In this document: piece after piece, positions 23,090 to 33,385 of the stretch
Layout: the number at the start of each line of letters is the position of its first letter
How positions within the stretch are numbered: position 1 is the stretch's first letter
Origin: Nautilus pompilius
Taxonomy: Eukaryota > Mollusca > Cephalopoda > Nautilida > Nautilidae
Direction of reading: 5' to 3'
Length of the DNA stretch: 64,000 bases
Assembly (NCBI GenBank): GCA_018389105.1
Contig: JACATO010002453.1
Location: forward strand, 62,001-126,000
Notes under the pieces: model-generated
Seen by the model: the letters and a program-made list of their open reading frames with translations, nothing else
Told to the model about the DNA's origin: nothing
Databases searched by the model: none
Program-made: the position numbers and the translations under genes

Positions 23090-24074
23090 TCACTTTGCAA
23101 AAACAACGTCTGGAATAACATTTGGATTAAATGATAAAATCCATCCGTGTTGTTGCTGATTGTTTCCTCAATGGGGGTAAAGATTTTCCCAAACCGTTCT
23201 TCAGTAATACTTCGATCAGCATGAATGCCGTCAAGAGCTCAAAGATCAGAAGACTGCTGTATTCCTGGGGCTCAAACATCGTGTCGGATGGTAAGCAAAG
23301 GAGATGAATATTCTACTTCTCTGCTTCCTCAATTATGATAGGAAGCAAATGACACGAGGCGCCATGAAATATGACAAAAGAGACTCTGTTCATCCTGCCT
23401 TTGTCCAACATTTCAAATGTTGAATCTGGTGGCGACTCTTTTACCCAAAGATGGGTTTCTCTGTTCGCCTTTAAAGATTACCAAATCAACCGTTACACTC
23501 TCGCCATGATCTTGAGCAATAGACTGTGCACGTTTGCATCTTTTCTTCAGCTAAAACTTGCTGTTGTGTGTGCAGTTTTGGCGGACAGGATTAGTTCTGG
23601 TTTGACAAACAAGTCAAGGACACGCAAAGCGCTTTCAAGTTTGTTGAACTGGTCACTGACAATGAATCGATTTGAGTTTTTCGCTCTGACAGAATTCATG
23701 AGCTGGACTTCACGCTGAGCTATCCCAGGCCGGCTTGCGAAGAATTTGTGTATCCACGCAGAACCAGCGATTTTTGTTTCATTATTGAACTGATTGTTTT
23801 CGACAACAAACCCACAAACAGGAAGTATCTTTCTTAACGGAAGTTCAGCTTCGCAGGGACGTATAATTCGTGTGGCCAGTTCCTCGTTTTGTTCTGCATT
23901 AAGTGTCAAAGTTCTTCCTTTCCTTTCCTGAGAGCACGTGCTTTCGGGTTGTTCTCCAAACGTTGGACACTTCTGCTGCAGTCCTCTGAGACACGGCGCT
24001 TTAAATAGACCCTGAAGCTGCTTTAGTTGGTCTGAGCTCCACAGAGCTCTGAGTTCTTTTGACTTCCTGCCCAC
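23090..24074 (-). pseudogene. Decayed pogo/Tigger-family transposase
   Basis: Read on the minus strand from 24074. The first 175-codon frame carries the CENP-B/Tc5-type DNA-binding region: an LT-EQNEELATRI segment, then a KIAGSAWIHKFFASRPGIAQRE segment, the counterpart of the family's 'AGKDWLxxFLKRHPxLSLR'. Frame then breaks near 23547. The DDE domain continues in shifted frames: a VSFVIFHGASCHLLPIIIEEAEK segment at about 23370-23300, a stop, then HLLCLPSDTMFEPQEY. These match the family's 'LLLDGxxSH...LxxLPxHxTHxLQPLDV' region. The catalytic Asp of the DG pair reads His. Family members run about 400-550 residues; this copy is frameshifted, has an in-frame stop and is inactive. No terminal repeats were found. 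Confidence 0.82.
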
Positions 24075-26340
24075 AACTGGGGTCTTTCTGAAAAATTAAA
24101 GGACAGATACAAGTGATAACTGATTTTTTTAAAAATTATTTTATTCTTGTAGCACAACTGAGGTGTTTATTTAATAATATCAATTAGATCTGGTTTAAAT
24201 TGTAACATTAATAATCGAAATATTAAAATATGTTTTATTTATTTGTTTACAATAAGAAAAAATCAATGGCCATAAACTGGAGAATACGTTAGCAAAAAGG
24301 TCCACACTAAAATTTCATGTTGTTTTAAAGCCACACCTCGGAATGTCAGGCGAACTGTAGAGGTGACCGGTTGGGCCTTATTCCCCACACCCCAACAACT
24401 CTAACAAAAGGGCAACCTTGGAACGAGGTTTAGGGGAAGGAAGGACAGGATATGTAGTTCTTAATGCCCATCCATACTGACTTTAAAAAAACACTATACG
24501 TGTATTCCAATGATACAAAATTCGACTAATAAGAACAGAAGAGTAAGGAAAATTGCTGACCTAAAACTTTCAGTTTCTTCCTTCACCGACATGAACGAAT
24601 AGGCAGAATGAAGAAGACTGTTGGTAAAGGGTAACTTGGAAAGCATCCAATGCTTTATTCATATGGTCTTAAAGTACTGGTGCCAATCCATGGACCTTGT
24701 TTCCTTCGCACAGCTAACATATAGATATTTCACTGGACGGAAATTAATCTTTGTCTCATCTTTAATGAGCGGCGTAAGCAGACATCTCTTAATGGTATTT
24801 ACATGATATTTACTTTCTTTCATATTTAATGTCTTATAAATATCATTTAGAGTTGATCTCTTGTTGTTTTTCTTTTCCATGTCGGTAATTAAAGATAAAT
24901 TAATGATGACTTTTTGTGTATAGTAAGCCTTCACTAGCAGATGTAACTCTCATCACCCATCCCCGGCTGCCGTGAGGCAAGCTCTTCTTAAAACTGTAGC
25001 TCACAATAATTTCTTCTAGCGAAGCTTGAGCGAGAGAGAGGAAGGAGGAGGGAGGTTCTGGACTAGAATGGCTGCTGCGGGAAATTAAAACAATTCCTTA
25101 ATCATAGAAGATAAACCTAAAGCACTCGTGATCTTGTGTGTTAACTTAAGCATAAAATTATATATAGTTGTCTGTTTGACTTTCTCGTTTTAATTTCTTT
25201 TACTTTAAGTTATTCTCACAATATTAATTTTAAATATTTTTCTCAATCTAAATTATTATTTACGTATTATTTATTTAATCATATTTGCATTTAATTATCT
25301 AGTTAATCTATGTATTTACTTATCGTGGCTATTTGTTTGTCAGGTGAGCGAGCCTCTCTCTCCTTTCCATCTTGCACGCTGATAAACTCAAGCCACGTGA
25401 CCAGCGGACCCTAAAGAGTAGAAAAACAAAACAATGGCGCGGATGTTGTTCTAATAAAGGGCGGATTGGCTATGCAGATACTAAAAAAATAACAAAACAA
25501 AAACCCCAACAACTACAGCTATTTCTAAACTAGATGTTCCCTGGGGGCCCAGAGGAAACACAGACGTAAAAGTGCTGCCTGTCAAGGAAGATAATCTATT
25601 TGTCACTGAATGCGAGCAGGAGATATATCTATTCATACATTTTACCTAACCACTGGCTTGATGGATGACAGCGTAGAGTGGGCGAGCATTTACTGAACTG
25701 AGCCGCGAGTTCGGCTTCTCCGTGTCCTGTGTCGCAGCGACTATTTCTACCCTGAACTAAGCGCGATGGACGATTATTCGAGACACAATTGACTGACTCT
25801 TCACCAGAAAGAAAAAAAAAAATATCGCTCGCAAAAACAATTAAAATTAGAAAATCGCTTTCTCTTTTAAATTATAATCAGAGTTCGATTGTTGTTGTTG
25901 TTATAAATGCCAACTTTTATGTTCTGCATACGCGAATCACACGGATATCCGATTTATCTCGTCGATACTCGCATTTCGAAACAAAAAACACGAGGATTCG
26001 ATGATAAGATCGCAATGATTCCGATCATTGACCCGATTATTCCGGTTGCGCGGGGGGGGGGTGAAATAGACAGCTGGTGAGGGGATTTAAATTAAAGCCC
26101 GTGGCCTGACTGACGACACGTTGTGTTAGGGGGGGGCGTGGCTCGCTGTAAAATACTCTGCTCGTGTATGCTGGCAGAATCTGTTTTAGTGAGATCCAAC
26201 GTTGAATCAGTTGCAAACTAACAAATGTTAATGACTTTAATTGAAACATAGACATTATTTCCAGGTTACCTGTCACTGTCAACAATCAGATGTTTGATAC
26301 AGATCCGAGTAAATCCAACAGTGGCAGGGCAGTAATCCCT
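24075..26340. other. Unassigned noncoding sequence
   Basis: Upstream side of the pogo-like remnant. Its terminal repeat should lie here but none was identified. AT-rich at 24110-24260 and 25130-25330. A G9 run lies near 26052 and a G7 run near 26131. Nothing else is recognised. Confidence 0.4.
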
Positions 26341-26424
26341 GCATTACCCCGGCCTTAAAAATAAAAGTGGATTCAGGCGACAGTACGAGCTGAGCCGAGT
26401 CAGCTGGAGATAGGAAGAGGTTAC

Positions 26425-26656
26425 CTGTCTACCGGACTTCGTGGTGACGTCTGAGGAGACAACAACAGAGTTGCTCTGGGTGCTCTCTGTACGGCTCTGT
26501 TTCTGTTTTCCTCTTCTTTCCGTTTTCGGCTGATTCAGAAAGTAAAACCGACAGATGGATCTCACTCAGGAAGACAGGGCGCGCGCGCACAAGGCTGGCA
26601 GTGGAGGGAGAGGACAGGGCCGGCCGGACACACAGTCCAATCATCGGTAAAAACAA
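26425..26656 (-). promoter_or_regulatory. Possible minus-strand promoter and first exon
   Basis: On the minus strand, CpG-rich sequence (GCCGGCCGG and GCGCGCGCGC near 26640-26580) leads into about 150 bases that end in GACAG followed by GTAACC, a good splice donor (last exon base 26425). Two reading frames are open across it, one through the donor, with Lys/Arg/Ser-rich products that match no family. This could be a noncoding or coding first exon. There is no independent support. Confidence 0.22.
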
Positions 26657-27009
26657 AGCACTTAAAGCGCTGTCTCCTGTTTATCCATTTAAATGACTTA
26701 ACGTTGAGCGACTCTTTTTTTTCTTTTTGTGTGTGTTTAATTCTGAGAAATTATTAATTTAATTTAACAAAAAAAAAAAAGTTTTATCTTTAATTAATTT
26801 CTAAAAACAATCCGCTCGAACAAAGAAATAAAAGTGTTTTTAGAAAGAGATTCCTAAACGTTTATTAAAAGATAAGCAGATATTGTTAAGCAAACGATCA
26901 GGTGATGGATCACCTTTAACAGCTGGCATAACGAACCATCCTAGCGTCGTGACGTTACCGTCTCTTACATCTAATACGGCGTAAACGCGATTTACCTTTT
27001 TCAGATTGC
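26657..27009. other. Unassigned noncoding sequence
   Basis: AT-rich with A and T homopolymers. Nothing recognised. Confidence 0.4.
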
Positions 27010-27010
27010 C

Positions 27011-27056
<46 letters not shown>

Positions 27057-27074
27057 TGTTGTTGTTGCTGTTGT
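27010..27074. repeat. ATT trinucleotide microsatellite with GTT tail
   Basis: About 45 bases of ATT units followed by TTG/TTGC triplets. Reverse poly-Ile and poly-Gln frames are artefacts. Confidence 0.95.
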
Positions 27075-27210
27075 TCCATTCCCTTGGGTTAATATTGTTA
27101 GCAGTTGGAGGGAGTTAGCCGAACGATCCTACCAGCTGACCCAGTGGAGCAAATACCAACAACCGGTTCCTTCTGTAGATGGACACTTATCTCCCAGCAA
27201 TTATTCAATA

Positions 27211-27214
27211 CTTC

Positions 27215-27258
<44 letters not shown>
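27211..27258. repeat. ATT trinucleotide microsatellite
   Basis: A second ATT run about 140 bases after the first. The reverse poly-Asn frame is an artefact. Confidence 0.95.
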
Positions 27259-27259
<1 letters not shown>

Positions 27260-27482
27260 AGGGCTCTAACACAAGCCCGGCGACCGTGAGGGCCGTGTCA
27301 GCTGGTGGGTGGGTGTCTGACGAATTCGCTTCAGCAAATTTCTTTTTTAGATTTCGACTTAGTTCAATTTCATCAACAAACGCATCACACAAACCCCCAG
27401 GGGTCGTGTGAAGAGTCGGGGTGCTGGCTTCCTGTTGCTGCTGTTAGCAAATGCGGCTGACGCAAGAAAGAGACCCTGACTC

Positions 27483-27603
27483 GAACTCTTCATTTTCAGA
27501 TGTGGGAGGAAACTCGCGCGCTCAGCGGGTGAGCAAGAAGAGCCGGGAGAAGCCTGGTGATGGGGGTGGGAGTCAGTAGACTAACCATCGGGCCGCTGCG
27601 TCG
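27483..27603 (-). mobile_element. SINE-like element, reverse strand
   Basis: On the minus strand a box A-like head, GCGGCCCGATGGTTAGTC (complement of 27579-27596), precedes the body motif TTTCCTCCCACATCTG (complement of about 27499-27514). That is followed by AAAATGAAGAGTTCGAG. The motif and its downstream A-rich GAAGAGTTC run are shared with copies at 10.74 kb (plus) and 41.65 kb (minus). Box B is not clear, so this copy is probably decayed. Confidence 0.5.
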
Positions 27604-29078
27604 TCCGAACCAATTTCAATCTATCGAGTATGAAATAGGAAAGTTAAGTCTCTGCCGACGATGTAACTGCTCGTCGGGTATGAAGAAGACCAATGGAGTC
27701 TTCTGCGACAAACGTTCGAAATAAACTTCATTTTTTTCTTTACTTGTACGAGTTTTCTAGCAGTCAGATATTTAAATACCAGGAACTATGTGCCACTAGT
27801 AAATTAATTATCTAAGAACTATGGGAGAATTTATTGGTAATCCAAAAATTATGGGCCTCGGTGTATATTTCAGAAGTACATACCATGCCAATTAGTTTGG
27901 AAGGGGGGTAACCCAGCACATTTTCGTTATGCGGGCGGCTCCGCCCCGTTGAAACTATTTTCAATGTTAATTTACTCGTCGGAGTATGAAAAGCATATAA
28001 GGTATAATCAGGTATTGTCGTGTGGATATTTCAGACATCATCGGTTCGTCTTTAGCCTCTTTTAAACATAGTAAAAAGAAAACAATTAAGTCAGAACTCA
28101 AATGCTTGTCATGTAGGACCCCCGATCGCCCAACCGTGAAGTGCTATCTATCCCTGGCTGACGCCAGCTCTCCACGTTTATCCAGACCTTGATGCAGAAT
28201 TACCGTGTTGTTTTTTGCATAGAACAAATAACGTGTAATTGTTGCGGTAAAAAAAAAGAGCTTTAGAACCATAACAGAGCCAAGATTTACCAAAACAAAA
28301 TAAAGTAGGTGAACGTATGACTGTTGGCTAAAGCTGAAGCACATAGAATTTGGAAGTTTGGTTGTTTCGTCAGAATTTACGGAAATGGGAATTTGTGATG
28401 TCACTTCTACTGTTCTGGACACAGGTCAAAAGTTTTCCAGTCTTATACAACGTTTTCTGTTCTTACAAATAACGGGATCAGCTCTCCGACGAAAACAGCA
28501 TTTAGTTTCAAAGTCAAGCAGAGGAAAACTTTCAAAACAAAGGCTCTTAAACTCCGAAAAGTAGGTGGAAGACCTTTATTGGAAAACCAGACTATAATCT
28601 AAAGAAAACAAGCCATTACTGGGGATAATTGCTCTCATTACCAGCGGTTTGGACCACCCAGTCCACGCCAACCAGGTATTTGCGGATACATTTCTCGCGC
28701 CGCTTTTACCATAATTGCATTATAGTAAAAGACCTCTCTTGCACCGGACAAATTTTGACTGATTGATGGTTGCCCAACAAAAACAGAAGATTATGACGGA
28801 CCGATCACAAAACATACATGAATATTTTATCGGATTACTTGACCAAGGGAGCCGTCGCCCTTTCACTTTTCTTGCAAACCCTTCTGCGCGTTTGCGCTAT
28901 CTTCCTGTTTCCCCATCAGCCTTGACGCTTTGAGATGTTAATATTTGATGGAAAATGGCAAACTCTGGAAAGAGGGCGTCTTAAGGTAACTGGGGCACAA
29001 GCCTTGTGGGGACGGTCACGTGGTCTTGGTCCACCGTGAGAAATTTCATTTTAATATCGCATGTTTATGTGTGTGTAT

Positions 29079-29083
<5 letters not shown>
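27604..29083. other. Unassigned noncoding sequence
   Basis: No gene, repeat family or RNA is recognised. Short opposing frames at 28144-28564 resemble nothing known. Confidence 0.4.

Positions 29084-29132
<49 letters not shown>
29068..29132. repeat. GT then GA dinucleotide microsatellite
   Basis: A short TGTGTGTATGAGTG lead-in passes into about 48 bases of GA. Confidence 0.95.
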
Positions 29133-29134
<2 letters not shown>

Positions 29135-31560
29135 CGTTCTTTCGACGTCAACAAACTTTTCCTGTTTAAGTCGGATAAATATTTATTCTTCACTTTGTAG
29201 TCTTCGGGAACTAATCATTGGCATCGGTGCCAGTATTTCGAAGGTAAAATTTGTCTTCCTCCTCGATTACTTTACAGGGACCCACGGATAGAATGAATGG
29301 TCAAGGCAATGTTGCCCGGTCATTGCTAACCCTAACCCTAACCCACAGCCGATACCACTGCACGGGCAGTCACACCGCTACCAGCTCCATCGAGGCAGAA
29401 GCCTGCTCTAGAACTCGGCTGGAAGATGCTGTAGTATCCGGGATAAACTCACCCACATCGAAAAGTTAGTATATAGTAAAGAGAAATCATTTGCCCGACA
29501 TAACAGTAGGGGTGTGTGTGGACCAAACAGCAGACTCTGTACGCTACACTGAACTACTGTTGTTGTTGTTTTTCTATTATTGAGTATCGTTAGCATCTTT
29601 CCGGCGAGTGGTGTTCGTTTAATTCGCCGACGTGAAAATATGAACTGTCGGCTTATCAGGGTCTTCTACAGAAAAACCGCATTAAACACCTGACTGACCA
29701 GTCTACAGATGAAACGAGTCCCCGTTTCGACCGTTATCTGTGTCCGTGCTGCCTCAGACTCGGAGAGATCGTCGATAACACGGCGACAATAACCATAATG
29801 GATAATTTACACACCAAAAAAAAAGATTAAGGAAAAGCACAAGTGCTCGTTAAAGCGGGGTAGAGCTTCCTCCCACTAATAATTAAGAAAACGGTATCAC
29901 AAGGCTATGTCCCGACAACCGCTATAGTGATTAGCCACAGAGGTCTAACCTTTCACCAACTAGAGCTCCCCAGACATTAGAATAGCGCCTAATACGTAAA
30001 AAGGACGAAAGCGACGATTGGTTCCATGCTCAGATTGGTGAATCGATAAGCCTTCTTTTTTTAGCATATTGGATTACAGGAATGTTTCCTTAGTTATTAG
30101 CTTGTTTCAGTTTTCATCTTAAGGACTGCTGTTTTACAAGAAGGCAGGCTATTAAAGCTTTAACCCATTCCACCAACCAAGGGTTAAAAGGGAAGAACGC
30201 CCTCTTGCGTCGCCACGATAGGCGCCGGTATGAAGTCGCAGATAGAGAGGGAAAGGTGTCCGGGGACGCGAGTAGTAAAGGAAGGAGGAGACGGACTCAA
30301 AATTTGGTTTCTTCAAAAAATATCGTGAGGCACAACCAATCGAGGACCTTTTCCGAGTCGGAGTATCCCTCGAAATCGATGTGTCAAGTAGATGGGGCTG
30401 CGAACTGCGGTTAGTTATTTTCTTCCGGAAAATAATATGAAAAACTGTTTTATATTTTAAAAAAAAAAAAAAATAAATAAATGAAAATAATTCTAGAAGC
30501 GTCTGGTTAGCACTCGGTCGGCCTGCATCGGGATTCGACGGTCTCCTCTCTGCTGATACCTGGCGGCCCTCTCACATCTGATCAGAACAGCGCTCCCTCC
30601 CCCTTCCTTCTTACTCATGAAACTGATGAAAATAATGGATTCTCCCTGTCGTGGAGCCGTAGAAATTTAAAGGTGAATTTTAAAATTCTTTACTAATTAT
30701 GTTCAATTTTCTTTTTTTTTTATCAGTTCAGTTATCTATCTATTTGTGGCTGTGTTTCGTCTATTATGCGTCATTACCTCGTATAATAATCGTCTCCTTT
30801 GAAAATAAATGCAAAGGTATAGGAATACTGTCGTCTAAATGATCCGTGTGAATTCTCAAAATCTGTTGAGGGGTGAGTTGCTTTATAGCCGCCAATTCCA
30901 TTTTTGCTACGTAATTTTCTTTTCCTCCCGGTGTTACAAAGTTTAGAGTTTTAGCCGATTAACGACAGGGGGTCGCTGATTCGAGGGCTTCGCCAGACTG
31001 GGGTCAGAGATATTTTGGGCAGTTTTACGACTGCCAACTGTGACGTCACAACGAGGAAAACGGCTCTCGGCGATATTTGAGGCACGTGTGGTTCTCAAGT
31101 GGGTATGAAAATCAGGGGACCACACGTTAGTTGATGTCTCGGTTCTCGTGTCGTGAAAGCCGGCGTTTGCTGATCTTCACAAGGGGCCAACTTACTTCGT
31201 CTACAGCGGAGCATACGTATTGCTTTACATAATAAACTCGGGCTTAAAAAAACAACCAGAAATGAATTAGTTGGCCATAATGTCTGTCTAACCCGATATT
31301 ACACAGTCATCATAACTACCAGTGTTATATTTTTGACATTCGGAGCGGGAAAGAAGGATCTGAAACGTCATAAAAAAAGTGAATCATGCGCTTAAGAATA
31401 TCTTGGATTATCATGAAACAGAGTTTTGCTGGAAGAGGCACATATGGTGCGGATTCCCATAATCATTCGGTTTTTATTTTTATTATGGTTTGTGACGAAT
31501 GATGCTACACAAAGACAAGGACGAGAGTGAGTTTCTCTATGTCAGTAGTTGGTCAGGCCA
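29133..31560. other. Unassigned noncoding sequence
   Basis: Contains three telomere-like CCCTAA units (29326-29344), an A13 run near 30460, T runs near 30710 and a CRE-like TGACGTCA at about 31041. No gene is supported. Confidence 0.4.
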
Positions 31561-31569
31561 CCTGCTGAG

Positions 31570-32280
31570 CTTTGAAGTGGAGTCAACTAGATTTGGTATC
31601 ACGATCTTGTCTGGGTTCTCTCGTGTCTGTGTGAAAACTCTTTTTAATTCCATCACATTGGTTGGATCGTAGGCTTTTTGCTTTAACTTTTGTGGAAAGG
31701 ATTATTATCAGGGCTTTGGGACACCAAAGAATAAAGATGAATAGATCGATCCGTCTTCCAAACTGGTTGCACGAGAAATGTGGAATGTAGAGCCAGCCTC
31801 TGGACATCGAATGCCAGTGAGTCTAGTTGGTACAGAGAAAGGTATCTTTGAAATAGTAATATTGACAGTAAAATTAAGACGTTCCTACACAAACAACAGA
31901 TCTATCATTCTGGCATGCCAGATCGCAACCCACACCATGACAGTCCAACCTCCATACATGATTGTGGGCTAAAAACATGGGTGTTGAAAGCCTTTGTTTG
32001 GTCGCCTCTAAACCCAAACGGGATCTCGAGAGAGGAATTTCGGAAATTCCCATTTACTGGAGAAGAATTAACGCCGCCGATACTTGATGGATTTGCCAGA
32101 AATGTGCTTTTACCAAAAGTGTTTTATTCTTACAAGACAAAAGGAGTTTCTTTTGTGAGACACCCTCTGTAGCCAAGACAGTGGAGACCGGTCATTTCTG
32201 TTGCATAGACATGAGAGCAAACATGGCGTGTAGCATCAGTACGTTTTTATTGCGGTGGCACTGTTGAAGATCTTTTAGGT
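31570..32280 (-). pseudogene. Decayed Tc1-like transposase
   Basis: Read on the minus strand, the remnant follows the DDE half of Tc1-type transposases across frameshifts and stops. In order: FLSRDPVWV, a stop, RRPNKGFQHPCF at about 32040-31955 (family 'DGxVWVWRRPNExFxPxC'); then PTIMYGGWTVMVWVAIWH at about 31970-31915 (family 'PTVKHGGGSVMVWGxI'); then WKTDRSIHLYSLVSQSPDNNPFHK at about 31760-31690 (family 'LPWPxxSPDLNPIE'). The final part, to about 31570, resembles the C-terminal 'N..EL' helix region. Several stops and frame changes make it non-functional. Its 5' side abuts the mariner-like element at 32481, which may have inserted into it. No terminal repeats were found. Confidence 0.72.
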
Positions 32281-32480
32281 CGTACTCGCCTCAGCAATAA
32301 CATTTGCCTTGATGAACTTTGCCATAACAACGTCTAGAATATCCACTGAAATGTCGAGATCATTAGAAATGGGTCGTGGACTGGTCATATTCTGAACGGT
32401 CTGACCTCGTTTAGACCATCTATTTTTGGCATGGTAACGGTGCCCTCTGGTTATCTTCCCAACCAAACGTCCAATATGTA

Positions 32481-33383
32481 TACAGGGTGATTCAGAAATA
32501 CGTATGTACACTTTGACTATATTTAGTTTTAATACTTAATGCAGTGAATAAACAAAACTTTAATGAACATGTGAAAACAACATACAGTGTTCATCTTATG
32601 TCAAGTGTTCGAAACTGCTACGTTGCCATACTTCCGGAACAATTACTTCCTGTTTATATGAGATCTCAGCATGGCGGACAGAATGCTGAGTTTTGAAGAG
32701 AGGAAAAACATTTTAAAGTGGTATTTTAAGCATGAAAATGTAAAGGAAGTGCAGCATTCTCTGATTAAGAGAGTAATTGGAGAAAGACGTTAACCTATCA
32801 GGAGTTACGGTGTGAGTTGGACTCTCTTCTCGTGGCACTGCTGGGCCTTTGTTTTTTAATGATGCTGTAACGAGAGAATTATCTGGAACTACTACGCAAT
32901 GATGCTGTTCCTGACGTAAGATATCTGTATGGAAGCTCTGGGGTTTACTTTCAGCAGGATGGCGCAATACCACATTATCACAGAGATGTTCGAGCTTTTC
33001 TTGATATGGAATTTCCTGGTTAGGTCGTTGTGGAACTGCTCATGAATATCTTACGAGGTTGTCTGACCTTACACCTTTGGACTTCTACTTGCGGGGTGTC
33101 CCGAAGGACAAATGTACGGTGCTAAACCTTGAACACTACAAGACTTGGAAAAAAAGATTGAGCAGGAAGTAGACAGTGTCTCAGTTCACATGTGCACTGT
33201 TGCTTGCCGATCTGTCTCAAAGCGTTGTGGCGCATGTTTGCGCGTAAATGATGAATTAAGATGACCATCGAATGTTGTTTTCGCTTCACTTGTGTATATA
33301 ACAAAGTTCTGTTTATCCAGTGACATAAGTTTTAAATATACATAAATTCAAAGTGTGTATACATATTTCTGAATCACTCAGTA
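32481..33383 (+). mobile_element. Mariner-like transposon, 903 bp, with terminal inverted repeats
   Basis: Both ends are clear. The left end starts TACAGGGTGATTCAGAAATA, and the right end, reverse-complemented, starts TACTGAGTGATTCAGAAATA. The inverted repeats extend 36 bases with five mismatches. TA flanks each side (32479-32480 and 33384-33385), the target duplication of the IS630/Tc1/mariner superfamily. Because TATA precedes the left end, the border could be placed two bases further in. At 903 bp it is shorter than a usual 1.2-1.3-kb full copy, in line with the internal deletion seen in its gene. The ends are better preserved than the gene. Confidence 0.92.
32671..33290 (+). pseudogene. 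Broken mariner/Tc-type transposase within the 32.5-kb element
   Basis: The ATG at 32671 opens a helix-turn-helix N-terminus (FEERKNILKWYFKHENVKEV) that soon meets a stop. The linker and first part of the catalytic domain appear to be missing. Homology resumes near 32860 (NDAVTRELSG), then QQDGAIPHYHRDVRAFLD at about 32950-33005 with the second catalytic Asp retained. A stop follows FPG, then a shifted frame gives LTPLDFYLRGVPKDK (33070-33115), where the third Asp is retained. The end resembles 'SVSKRCGACLRVN', the family's C-terminus. Full-length relatives have about 340-360 residues; roughly 200 codons survive. It is inactive. Confidence 0.85.
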
Positions 33384-33385
33384 TA

